DNA from: Halosimplex salinum
Lineage (GTDB): Archaea > Halobacteriota > Halobacteria > Halobacteriales > Haloarculaceae
Direction of reading: 5' to 3'
Length of the DNA stretch: 64,000 nt
NCBI RefSeq assembly: GCF_003730195.1
Contig: NZ_QWGG01000009.1
Span: 1 to 64,000, forward strand
A program made the translations under genes and the position numbers. Numbering within the stretch: position 1 is the stretch's first letter; every line of letters starts with the position of its first letter. This document shows, piece after piece, positions 1 to 7,246 of this stretch. The notes beneath the pieces were generated by a model. It saw only the letters and a program-made list of their open reading frames with translations. It searched no databases and was not told the origin of the DNA.

Positions 1-40
1 CGGCGCTCGCCTCCGAACGAAATACTTCAATTGGAAACAT
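1..40 (-). CDS. possible 5' end of a gene leaving the left edge
   Basis: A minus-strand ATG (complement of 38-40) opens a frame of 13 codons (MFPIEVFRSEASA) that stays open to the window edge. The stretch is too short to recognise a family or to be sure it is coding. It starts just downstream of a perfect hairpin at 45-66. The remaining bases up to 327 show no frame I can support. Confidence 0.2.
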   Translation of the reverse strand, partial: MFPIEVFRSEASA

Positions 41-44
41 AGTC

Positions 45-89
45 GGGTGATGCTGACGCATCACCCTTGCCCGCTACGCTTTCATAGCG
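45..89. repeat. two adjacent short hairpins
   Basis: GGGTGATGC at 45-53 and GCATCACCC at 58-66 are perfect 9-bp inverted repeats with a 4-nt loop. A second, weaker stem pairs CGCTA (72-76) with TAGCG (85-89). They lie between the possible left-edge gene and a gene-free stretch, inside the integrated element. They could end a transcript or be a protein-binding palindrome; the sequence does not decide. Confidence 0.45.
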
Positions 90-327
90 CCAGCTCTGTT
101 CGACCAACAATCTGCTTCCGAAGAGCGTTGCTACCAAGATACCCGCCGAGTGACGCCGCTCCGAAGACGCCTAAGTAGAACCGACGATTCAGGCGTACCC
201 ACAGAGTGTATGATAAGGACGTCGGTGTCGTTCGCCTGCAGCACAGCAGGGGTTGTCACGTCGTATCGTAGTGATAGGGTTACTGGGCTGCCCGCGCTTG
301 ACGACTCTGCTCAACTATGAGCCGAAC

Positions 328-540
328 TTACCGACTGAGATCTTCTCGCAGTTCCTCTTCTAAGTTAGTGAGTTCTGCATCGAGTTCAGCATCATCCACC
401 TGTTCTGGTGGCTTGTCTTCTTCATCCTCGGCGTGATCATCGATTGGATGGCTGAACATCCGATCTAACTGATCGAGACTAGTGAAGAAGCGCCGGAACT
501 CTTCGTCGTCCATAATAGAAGGTGTATGCTCCATTGACAA
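328..540 (-). CDS. small acidic hypothetical protein
   Basis: This 70-residue protein has about one third Asp and Glu and no cysteine. The C-terminal half (DDAELDAELTNLEEELREDL) looks like a short amphipathic or coiled-coil helix. No domain is recognised. It lies between the left-edge hairpins and the integrase in the less GC-rich integrated segment and is transcribed in the same direction as the integrase. The acidic composition suits a haloarchaeal protein and supports real coding. It could be a small element-encoded regulator or accessory protein, but nothing in the sequence shows a function. Two Met codons compete for the start (MSMEH); the first is used here. Confidence 0.5.
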   Translation of the reverse strand: MSMEHTPSIMDDEEFRRFFTSLDQLDRMFSHPIDDHAEDEEDKPPEQVDDAELDAELTNLEEELREDLSR

Positions 541-866
541 AACTTCGATGCCGATTACGGATCGTAGCCATTGCCATGTATCACCCCCATATGTCTGTTT
601 TATTACTATCTGTGTTGGGTGGCTTGTGACCCCTCCGAAATCACAACGGGGAGTTCTGTCCGGTGGATTTGGTTGAGTCTACCAACCGCCGAAAGTCAAT
701 GAGATAGCATCCCGCCGCTGTACAGCGAATCTGAGTTGACTGAATTGGTTCGGTTGTGAGAGCTACAAATCGAAAACGAACAGGGAGCTAGTTATAACTG
801 AAAAATGAGATGAGAGAACAAGACCGAATCTAACTCTATCTTGGGACTTTACCGGAAGTGTATGTT
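541..866. other. gene-free stretch inside the integrated element
   Basis: No convincing coding frame is seen on either strand. The DNA is clearly less GC-rich than the rest of the window, with A/T runs around 595-610 and 765-800 that could hold promoters. TTATAACTG near 794 resembles a TATA element on the plus strand but no supported gene follows it. Confidence 0.4.
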
Positions 867-2126
867 CTATATTTCAAGCCCCAATGAGCGGAGTTCCTCG
901 ATCTCGCTTTGGATGCTCTTGACTCGCTCTTTCATGTTGCCATCAGCTTCCAACGCTGAGTCGAAGAGTCGTTCTTCCCGTTCTTCGAGTCGCTCGACAC
1001 CCTTCGGACTCAGAGCCTGCCCACACCACATACATTGGGCCTCTCCTCTGGGCGTATCGCGTTGACACCGCGGACACTCCACCGGCCCGATGTCCTCAAT
1101 CTCATCCTCCGAAACGTCTGCTCCGTGGGCTCGGGCAACTTCTCGTGCAGTATCCTCTCGGAACACGTTGATGTATCGGCGGGCCTCGTCGCTATTTTCG
1201 ACCCACCCATGGTGCTTTTCTATATGATTCTGTGACACGTTCTTTCGTGCGAGGTAACTTGCGGAAGATTTCCGCATCCGCGTGAATTCTATCTTCGACG
1301 GCTTTCTGAGATCGCCATTATCGACTGCTCGTTTGACGGGTGCTCGGAGCATTTTCAACTTCATGTTGTAGCTCACGTCCCGCCCGGTGTCTAAGTCCGA
1401 CCAAAGCGGTGCATCAGGCTCGTTACCCCGAGGGTGAACCTCTAACCAGCGTTTGAGGTATGGGACTGATGTGATTAATACAATCGAGCGGCGACCCCGC
1501 TTTCCATCAACGGTGATCTCCATCCCGTACTTGTGATCACTAACGTCACCAACAGTTAGTTCACGGAACTCCTCGGATCGCGTACCAGCATCCCAGCTGA
1601 CGGCGACTGCTGCCTTGTTGCGTGCGTGTTTGGCGTTATCTAGGACAGGAACGATGTGCTCGTCCCACCACCACATCTTCGTCGGGTCTGGTTTTGGGTT
1701 GTAGTCTCTGGGGAGGTCGGCCGAGATCCACTCGATACTTGATGGTTTCTCGTCCTCATAATCACCTTCTGTTATGTGCCCACCAAACACTCGAAGCGCG
1801 ACCCGATGGTCACGTTTCGATTCTTCGCTATCATAGTTTGCGTTGATCCAACTGACGTATTTCTTTGCGGCCTCTTTCTCTTTCTTTGACTCTCCGATGA
1901 TTTCTACTAAATCTGGCTCAGGTAGTTCATCTGGCGAATATTTGGACGAATCCCCAGCCATCATCGTACAGTGTTGGAGGAGCTTTGTCCATCGGCCCTC
2001 AGAGTAATTGTGGACCCCGAGTTCTGAGGAGAACTTGAGAAGGGCGTCTTTCTCCTCTGGTGACAGAGTCTCCGATTTCTCAATCCGCGTGTGGAGTGTT
2101 TCGATCTTGTCTGGCAGCTTCGGCAT
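867..2126 (-). CDS. tyrosine recombinase/integrase with C-terminal zinc ribbon
   Basis: A site-specific recombinase of the phage integrase (XerC/D-like) family, 419 residues. The N-terminal ~130 residues look like a SAM-like core-binding domain. The catalytic domain shows the first Arg in WDAGTRSEEFREL (about residue 183), an RMRKSSASYLA segment (about 283), an HHGW box (about 305) and a downstream Tyr in EARRYINVF. This fits the R..HxxR/W..Y active-site pattern, though the HxxR Arg is not obvious. A zinc ribbon follows (CPRCQRDTPRGEAQCMWCG, about 353-371), and then a coiled-coil-like tail. Such zinc-tailed integrases are common in haloarchaeal integrated elements. It starts just inside a pair of 15-bp direct repeats (2170-2184, 2291-2305), suggesting it moves this segment. 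Confidence 0.85.
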   Translation of the reverse strand: MPKLPDKIETLHTRIEKSETLSPEEKDALLKFSSELGVHNYSEGRWTKLLQHCTMMAGDSSKYSPDELPEPDLVEIIGESKKEKEAAKKYVSWINANYDSEESKRDHRVALRVFGGHITEGDYEDEKPSSIEWISADLPRDYNPKPDPTKMWWWDEHIVPVLDNAKHARNKAAVAVSWDAGTRSEEFRELTVGDVSDHKYGMEITVDGKRGRRSIVLITSVPYLKRWLEVHPRGNEPDAPLWSDLDTGRDVSYNMKLKMLRAPVKRAVDNGDLRKPSKIEFTRMRKSSASYLARKNVSQNHIEKHHGWVENSDEARRYINVFREDTAREVARAHGADVSEDEIEDIGPVECPRCQRDTPRGEAQCMWCGQALSPKGVERLEEREERLFDSALEADGNMKERVKSIQSEIEELRSLGLEI

Positions 2127-2448
2127 ACTCTAATTTAGAACGGGTAGGCATTTGAACTCTTGGTATATGTCCGGGAGGCGGCATTTTCCTGCGAACGAAG
2201 TGAGCAGTGAAAATGCTCCTGACCGCGATTTGAACCCTGGAAGTCGCAGCGTCGAGCGAAGCGAGACGACCGTCTTCCTCTGGTTCACGATCCGGGAGGC
2301 GGCATGTTTCTATCATCCCACAGTCGCCACTGAAGGGGGTATGGTGGTCCCGAAACCCGTACCTGGTAGTCGGACGTGTGGGCGTGACGGGCCTCTGTGG
2401 CGAGGGTGCCATATCGGGGTCGATCAGCGTACTGCCGTCGTGATCCGA
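2127..2448. repeat. candidate attachment region with direct repeats and tRNA-T-arm-like sequence
   Basis: TCCGGGAGGCGGCAT occurs at 2170-2184 and again, identically, at 2291-2305. Between them lies a 12-bp imperfect hairpin (2181-2192 with 2204-2216, one bulge). The minus strand also reads GGTTCAAATC (2227-2236), which resembles a tRNA T-arm, although no complete tRNA can be folded here. Haloarchaeal elements often integrate into tRNA 3' ends and leave such fragments. The position immediately upstream of the integrase start, and the step to higher GC beyond about 2.4 kb, support an attachment or boundary site. The exact crossover is not visible. Confidence 0.45.
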
Positions 2449-2834
2449 TCAGTGATGGTCGTGTCCGTCGGACGGCACGTCGGCGGCCGGTGCACGCGTC
2501 GCGAACTCTCCCGGCATCTCCACGAACGCTCGCTCGCTCGCAACTCCGCGAGCAGAAGTGATAGTCGTCCCGTCGTGGGTCGCCATCGACCCGTCCACGT
2601 CGGTCCGCATCCCGAAGACCGGATCGCGATACCGACCGGAAGCGCCGAGACCGCGTCGATACACGTAGAGGAAGAACTCCAGGAGCGTGAACGCGATCAG
2701 ATCTTTAGAGACGTACACACCTGGACGAAGCTGGTGACGATCAGCCCCAGGACGATCGCCCACGCGACCGTTCAGAGGAAGCCGACGCCGATTCGCAATG
2801 CCTCGAACATCTGGGAGAGGAGTTCCGCTTGCAT
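2449..2834 (-). pseudogene. decayed membrane permease with degenerate YHS tail
   Basis: Reading from the ATG at 2834, the product begins like a haloarchaeal permease of the DUF318/YraQ type (MQAELLSQMFEALRIGVGFL). It then hits TGA at 2772-2774 where the family has Trp, and continues in frame as TVAWAIVLGLIVTSFVQ. Two bases later the frame shifts: GTGTGTAC stands where GTGTAC is expected, and the reading continues as VYVSKDLIAF in another frame. Most transmembrane helices are missing. The tail contains DPVFGMRTDVDG and ends DGHDHH, resembling a YHS metal-binding domain (normally DPVCGM) that has lost its cysteines. A stop, a dinucleotide insertion and an internal deletion together make function very unlikely. 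The neighbours are metal-related. The family assignment is from memory of the family, not a search. Confidence 0.6.
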
Positions 2835-2843
2835 CGTTTGCTC

Positions 2844-3218
2844 CTACCGTTCAGATTCGAGCCGTTCACGACGCCGTTCGAACTCCTCGTCGTCGAGTTC
2901 CCCGCGAGCGTACGCGGAGCGCAGTTCCTCGAGGGCGGGATCGGTCGATCCGGAGGTGGACGTCATCGCTTTGTAACCGAGGTAGCCGAGACCCACGAGG
3001 AGAGCCAGGAACAGCAACTGGAGTCCCGCGCCGACGACGAACAGCCAGCCCATCGCCCCGCCGCTGGCTCCCCACATTCCGTGGCCCCAGTCGCCACCCA
3101 TCGCGGGACTCATGCCCATCACGCCGAATCCCATCGCAAACGCCGGGAGGAGGACGAGTACGGCGACGATCACGAGGACGAACCAGACGAGTTGCCGGAC
3201 GGTCGTGTCGGTAGCCAT
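2844..3218 (-). CDS. SHOCT-domain membrane protein
   Basis: A 124-residue protein with two hydrophobic spans (about residues 10-35 and 58-83) separated by a Met/Gly-rich loop. A C-terminal SHOCT motif follows (DPALEELRSAYARGELDDEEFERRRERL, quoted as the pattern LxxRYAxGEIxxEEFExR; about 95-122). SHOCT segments are thought to mediate oligomerisation or membrane-linked assembly. The ATG at 3218 is chosen over the upstream one at 3227 because it follows directly after the intergenic region and gives the usual short N-terminus. It lies 9 bases upstream of the permease pseudogene on the same strand, so the two probably formed one operon. In haloarchaea such genes often accompany copper or other metal transport genes. 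Confidence 0.75.
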   Translation of the reverse strand: MATDTTVRQLVWFVLVIVAVLVLLPAFAMGFGVMGMSPAMGGDWGHGMWGASGGAMGWLFVVGAGLQLLFLALLVGLGYLGYKAMTSTSGSTDPALEELRSAYARGELDDEEFERRRERLESER

Positions 3219-3476
3219 GGATATCATCTCCGAGTCGCGACGGAACGCGATCTCTACCTAGACAGACGAGCGCATCGTTCAATGCCGTTGCCCTTCGGAT
3301 GGCAAGCATATCTGGGCGCCGATCGTTGCGATCGAAACCGTCTCTCCCGAGGACTCAAGATTCGAGCGATGGATACGGTCTGACTGCCCTCTAAACGGCC
3401 TCCGAAGGGACCTGTCCACCACTCCGGTTTCGAAAGCGCAATCGAAAAAGTCGGCAAGGGCGTAGATGGGCCTACC

Positions 3477-3674
3477 ATGACCCGAACCCTGACCGTCGAA
3501 GGGATGACCTGTGGCCACTGTGAGCAGACCGTCGAGGCGGCGCTCGAAGGCGTCGACGGCGTGACCGACGCGACGGCCGACCGCGAGACAGAGCAGGTGA
3601 CGATAGCGGGCGACGCCGACCCGGACGCCCTCGTCGCTGCGGTCGAGGACGCGGGATACGAAGCGAGCGCCTGA
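3477..3674 (+). CDS. heavy-metal-associated (HMA) domain protein, copper-chaperone-like
   Basis: A complete 65-residue HMA domain with the ferredoxin-like beta-alpha-beta-beta-alpha-beta pattern and the metal-binding loop GMTCGHC (about residues 9-15). The family binds Cu(I), and sometimes other soft metals, with the two cysteines, and passes it to P-type ATPases or regulators. It ends with GYEAS, the normal HMA terminus. No copper ATPase lies in the window; the adjacent permease/SHOCT pair on the other strand is the only related context. The gene is single, with no overlap, and starts at the first ATG. Function as a cytosolic copper carrier is inferred from the family. Confidence 0.85.
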   Translation: MTRTLTVEGMTCGHCEQTVEAALEGVDGVTDATADRETEQVTIAGDADPDALVAAVEDAGYEASA

Positions 3675-3818
3675 CAGCGAGCGGATCGACCCCTGTTGTG
3701 GACCGATTTTCGCGCCCCGCTTACGCTGACAAACGCTCGCTGCCGCCGGACCGAGAGATGCATCCGTATTCCGAACACAACAAAAATATTATGTAGACTA
3801 TCTGTCTGTACTCGACTG

Positions 3819-3938
3819 ATGAACGTCGTGGAGATCGTCGAAGAGATGATCGAGGGGTACCTGTCGGGCGGCGCGGAGGAGGCGCTATCGGAGGGCGCCG
3901 AGGAGACAGTGGAAGGGGCGACCGGGAAAGACCTGTAG
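3819..3938 (+). CDS. very small acidic protein (39 residues), uncertain
   Basis: ATG at 3819 begins MNVVEIVEEMIEGYLSGGAE, a short acidic, amphipathic sequence rich in Glu and Gly. AAAAATATTATG around 3782-3793 is a good TATA-like box about 26 bases upstream, which would give an almost leaderless mRNA. No domain is recognised. The support is only the acidic composition and the well-placed promoter; the frame is short enough to occur by chance. Confidence 0.35.
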   Translation: MNVVEIVEEMIEGYLSGGAEEALSEGAEETVEGATGKDL

Positions 3939-4103
3939 CAGGTCACCGAGCGGACACTCGTCGCCCCGTCCCTCGGTGGCGTGAGGTTCCGCTGGACCAT
4001 AGCGGAGCGGCCGACACCGGCTGCTGCCGGTCTGTGGAGCCGAGTCCAAGTCTCTACGCTCGCACCGAACTGAAGAACAGCCGACCGAAATCGGGGCCGA
4101 TAC

Positions 4104-4427
4104 TCAGGCGGGTTTCTCGAGGCAGGCCTCGTGGACGGTCTCGTCGTTCTCGTTCGGTTTCCGCACCTGCCCGGGAACGATCGGTTCGCCGCAGGCGGCA
4201 CAGCGCAGCTCTCCGCGCTCGCGGGGCCGTTCGGTATCGACCGTCTCCGGTTCGCCGGCGGACGCGGTCGCGACCGAGTACCCGGTCACGGCCGCGAGGC
4301 CGCCGACCAGCAGGCCGCGAAGTCGGTTGCCCTTCCGGAACGACCGGATCGCGACTGCCGCCAGCGCGGCGGTGAGGAGTGTGCGAACGGTCCGGTCACG
4401 GTCGCCGAGAGTTTCCTGTAACTCCAT
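4104..4427 (-). CDS. membrane protein with C-terminal zinc-binding Cys/His motif
   Basis: A 107-residue protein starting MELQETLGDRD. A hydrophobic, Gly/Ala-rich region spans about residues 13-50 and contains RKGNRLRGLLVGG. The soluble C-terminus has CAACGEP and HEAC, spaced like a small treble-clef or zinc-ribbon site (CxxC...HxxC). An upstream in-frame ATG at 4460 exists, but 4427 gives the more natural start. The RxGxRLRG membrane motif also occurs in the protein at 47443-48498 (RRGDRLRGVGRLVAGG), so the two may be distant paralogues. Its role is unknown; zinc or redox sensing at the membrane is a guess. Confidence 0.65.
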   Translation of the reverse strand: MELQETLGDRDRTVRTLLTAALAAVAIRSFRKGNRLRGLLVGGLAAVTGYSVATASAGEPETVDTERPRERGELRCAACGEPIVPGQVRKPNENDETVHEACLEKPA

Positions 4428-4564
4428 ACCGGGGTATCGGGTTCCGTGACCTTGTATCATCCGTCCCGGCGGACGGAGTCGGTCGGACAGAGCGAGGCGG
4501 CACAGTCGCGTGCTCGATCGAAAAAACGGGCGAAAGCGGATTGCTGGGGTTCCGACGGTGGCGA

Positions 4565-6241
4565 TCAGTCGGACGGCGCGCGGGGGTCGGACCGGGCGGG
4601 CAGGATGCCGCCGTCGTCGGTGCCGCCGTCGGCGCGCTCGCCGTCGCTGGCGGTCTCGACGGCGACGAACTGGAACTCCTGCGGTTCGTCCTCGACTACC
4701 CCATCGCCCTCCGCCGTGGTCTCCGTCTCCTCGTCGGCGCCGTCGTCAGTCGGCGTCTCCTGTCCGACGTCGCCTCCGTCGTCCGTCGGCGTCTCCGCGC
4801 CGACCTCGTCTCCATCGTCGGTCGGCGTCTCGGTCTCGGTCTCGGCGCCTGCCTCGTCGGGGTCGAAGTATCCGACCGCGAAGCCACTGTAAACGGTCCC
4901 GCCTTCCAGCGAAACCTCGGCCTCTCGGACCTCCGCTTCGCCCTCCTCGTCCGGGGTGGCGGTCGGGGTCTCCTGACCGACTCCGCCACCGTCGGTTGGC
5001 GTGTCTTCCTGCTCACCACCGGTGGCCTCGGTCTGCGTCGCGGTCTCCGTCTCGTCGTCGTCACCGCCGCCGAAGAGACCGCCGCCGTCCTCGTCCTCCA
5101 TCGCGACGACGTTCACCGAATCGACGTCGGGAACCGCGTGGAACACGCGGATGCGCGACGTGTCACTGCCCTCGTCGGTCGGCGTCTCCTGTCCGCCGCC
5201 GTTTCCGCCGTCAGTCGGCGTCTCGTCGCCGTCGGTCGGCGTCTCGTCGTCGGTCGGCGTCTCGTCGCCCGGAGTTTCGGCGCCGGTCTCCTCCCCCGGC
5301 GCGGAGAGGTCGTCTTCGAGGACCTCGACCTGGAACGCGGTGTCGGTCGTCTCGGTCTCCCCGCCGCCGTCGTCTGTGGGCGTCTCGTCGTCGGTCGGCG
5401 TCTCTCCGCCGACACCACCTTCGTCTGTCGGTGTCTCGTCGTCCGGGGGTTCCGCCGTGATGGGCGTCGCCTCGTCGTCCGTCGGCGTCTCCGCGCCAGT
5501 GGTATCGTCCGTGGTCCCCTCGGCCTCGCTGATCTCGAGGGTGTAGTCCCCCGCATCGACCTCGACCGACTCGTGTTCTCCGTAGCCCAGCCCCTCGACG
5601 AGGACTTCACTGCCATCGGTGGTCCCCTCGCCGTCGGTAGGCGTCTCGGTTTCTTCGCCGACGCCGTCGTCGGTAGGCGTCTCGGTCTCTTCACCGACAC
5701 CGTCGTCTGTGGGCGTCTCGGTCTCTCCGCCGACGCCGTCGTCGGTCGGTGTCTCCGTGCCGGGTGTCGCTTCCGCTCCGAGGTCGGACTCGGCGAGCAC
5801 ACCGTACGCGACGACGGTGTAGGTCGTACCCGAGTCGAGTTCGACCTCGTCGTCGTAGATGACCTGCTCCTCCTCCTCGCCGAAGATGCCTTCGAGGAAC
5901 CCGGTGTTCTCGGTCGCGACGATACTGACCTGGTAGGTTCCCGGGTCGACCTCCTCGTAGCTGCTCACGTCACCGAACTCGAGCCCCTCGACCAACGGAC
6001 CGTCCTCCTCGTCCGTCGGCGTCTCGTCGCCGGCGTCGCCCCCGTCGTCGCCGTCGCCTTCGAGTGTCACTTCGACACTCGGCGTGTCCGGCGACGCGTG
6101 GGCGACCCGCAGCGCGGCCTGATCGTCCTGGACTGTGCGCCTGTCGCCCTCCGCCGAGACGAGCGCGTTGCCGGCCACGCCGGCGACGCCGAGCGCTCCG
6201 ACTCCCTGGATCACTTTGCGCCGTGTGATATTCGGACTCAT
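4565..6241 (-). CDS. Tat-exported DUF4397 protein riddled with ETPTD repeats
   Basis: 558 residues. It opens with a twin-arginine signal (TRRKVIQGVGALGVAGVAG), so it is likely exported folded through Tat. Two DUF4397-like beta-sandwich units are recognisable by their first strands: LRVAHASPDTPSVEV near residue 44 and IRVFHAVPDVDSVNV near 345. Both, and the linker between them, are interrupted by low-complexity insertions carrying the pentapeptide ETPTD sixteen times, usually followed by D or G. These inserts are Thr/Pro/acid-rich and probably flexible, possibly O-glycosylated. Ordinary DUF4397 proteins are far shorter. There is no C-terminal anchor. The role is unknown; an extracellular or cell-wall-associated protein is the best reading. 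The strand is certain because the opposite frames are Arg-rich shadows. Confidence 0.85.
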   Translation of the reverse strand: MSPNITRRKVIQGVGALGVAGVAGNALVSAEGDRRTVQDDQAALRVAHASPDTPSVEVTLEGDGDDGGDAGDETPTDEEDGPLVEGLEFGDVSSYEEVDPGTYQVSIVATENTGFLEGIFGEEEEQVIYDDEVELDSGTTYTVVAYGVLAESDLGAEATPGTETPTDDGVGGETETPTDDGVGEETETPTDDGVGEETETPTDGEGTTDGSEVLVEGLGYGEHESVEVDAGDYTLEISEAEGTTDDTTGAETPTDDEATPITAEPPDDETPTDEGGVGGETPTDDETPTDDGGGETETTDTAFQVEVLEDDLSAPGEETGAETPGDETPTDDETPTDGDETPTDGGNGGGQETPTDEGSDTSRIRVFHAVPDVDSVNVVAMEDEDGGGLFGGGDDDETETATQTEATGGEQEDTPTDGGGVGQETPTATPDEEGEAEVREAEVSLEGGTVYSGFAVGYFDPDEAGAETETETPTDDGDEVGAETPTDDGGDVGQETPTDDGADEETETTAEGDGVVEDEPQEFQFVAVETASDGERADGGTDDGGILPARSDPRAPSD

Positions 6242-6786
6242 GCGTTCCGAACGTGGGGCTCTGTGGCTATTGTTACTGAGACGTTCCCTGTTCCGGGCGA
6301 CATAACAGACATATATGATAAGATAAACAGACCATTTTCCCGACTATGACGGCGTTCCGACGGGAGGTAACGGGACCGAACCTCCGGTTCGGAGCCAGTA
6401 CAGACTCTCGAAGGCCTCTGAACCCGACTTTCGGGCACCTCTATCGGCCATCGCGTCGTGCGGCTACGCCCGTCGATACTGTCCGATTTCGCTCATAACC
6501 CCGAAGAGAGACGTTTCCTTCGTCGAGACTAACCGTTTCGGCCGTTTCGATGGCGCCGCGACGAGAGACGCAGTTACCTCGCTCGATCGGACGGCGCGCT
6601 GGTCGAGCGACGCAATCGTTCGCGCGGCGGCCACATCCCGGCCGGGTGGCCACACCGACCGGCTCCCGGTGAGCGCCCGGCGTCGACCGATCGTCGCATC
6701 GACTTCCGAGAACGGGATAGGGGTGGCGGGACCCCGCCTCCGGTAGGTGGGTAGTAACTACCGGGCTGGTCCGGGATAGAGTCGAT
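6242..6786. promoter_or_regulatory. 545-bp intergenic region with a TATA box for the DUF4397 gene
   Basis: No supported gene lies here. On the minus strand an AT-rich box (TTATCTTATCATATAT, complement of about 6311-6326) sits 70-85 bases upstream of the DUF4397 start. It is the only strong promoter-like element, and it would give a leader of roughly 45 bases. The remainder is GC-rich without coding character; the open frames have basic, Arg-rich translations typical of antisense noise. Confidence 0.4.
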
Positions 6787-7146
6787 ATGGCGCTCATCGA
6801 CTCGGTCATCGTATTCGTCGTCAGCCTGCTCGTCGGCGCGCTCGGTATCTACGCCGGCGCTCGTGTCGTCACCGACTACGAGGACTACACGTACGCGATC
6901 GTGACGGCGCTGATCGGCGCGATCATCTGGGGAATCGTCGGCTTCCTGTTCGGCTGGATCCCGCTGCTCGGGCCGCTCCTGGTGCTGATCGCGTACGTCG
7001 CGGTCATCCAGTTCCGGTACCCCGGCGGCTGGGGAGACGCGGTCCTCATCGCACTGATCGCGTGGATCGCGTCGCTGGTCGTCCTCTACGCGCTCGCGCT
7101 CGTCGGGATCGGCGCTCTCGAAGCTGTCGGGGTCCCCGGCGCCTGA
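6787..7146 (+). CDS. four-helix integral membrane protein
   Basis: 119 residues, almost entirely hydrophobic, with four predicted membrane spans (about residues 4-24, 34-53, 56-76 and 86-115). A charged YEDYTY loop follows the first span and RYPGGWGDA precedes the last. Haloarchaea have many such short conserved membrane proteins of unknown role. It begins at an ATG ten bases into the gene-free region's end and is followed 100 bases later by the acyl-CoA synthetase on the same strand, which has its own TATA box. It is therefore probably a single-gene unit. No charged residues suggesting transport or catalysis are seen. Confidence 0.75.
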   Translation: MALIDSVIVFVVSLLVGALGIYAGARVVTDYEDYTYAIVTALIGAIIWGIVGFLFGWIPLLGPLLVLIAYVAVIQFRYPGGWGDAVLIALIAWIASLVVLYALALVGIGALEAVGVPGA

Positions 7147-7199
7147 TCGAGGGGCCCGAGCAACCCGAGAGACCCGGGCGAATCGTTCATCATCGAACG

Positions 7200-7210
7200 T
7201 TATTTTATGT
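7200..7210 (+). promoter_or_regulatory. TATA box of the acyl-CoA synthetase gene
   Basis: TTATTTTATG at about 7200-7209 is an archaeal TATA-like element preceded by CGAACG, which could be a BRE. It lies about 38 bases before the ATG at 7247, predicting a leader of only 10-15 bases. Confidence 0.5.
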
Positions 7211-7246
7211 GAGAGTAGTCCATTGGGTCCGGTGTGATCGGTTCTC

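Noticed and set aside
90-327. A 57-codon minus-strand frame near 90-260 with RLNRRFYLGVFGAASLGG
   Set aside because: It has a hydrophobic, protein-like end but no start codon and begins after an in-frame stop. It may be a relic, but not enough is left to call.
2152-2976. Plus-strand frame of 274 codons
   Set aside because: Its translation is Arg/Ser-rich and covers the attachment region and the antisense of the permease pseudogene. It has no acidic character and no known domain.
4379-6349. Plus-strand frame of 656 codons opposite the DUF4397 gene
   Set aside because: It is the antisense of a repetitive GC-rich gene, rich in Val/Arg/Gly. The minus-strand gene has a Tat signal and recognisable domains.
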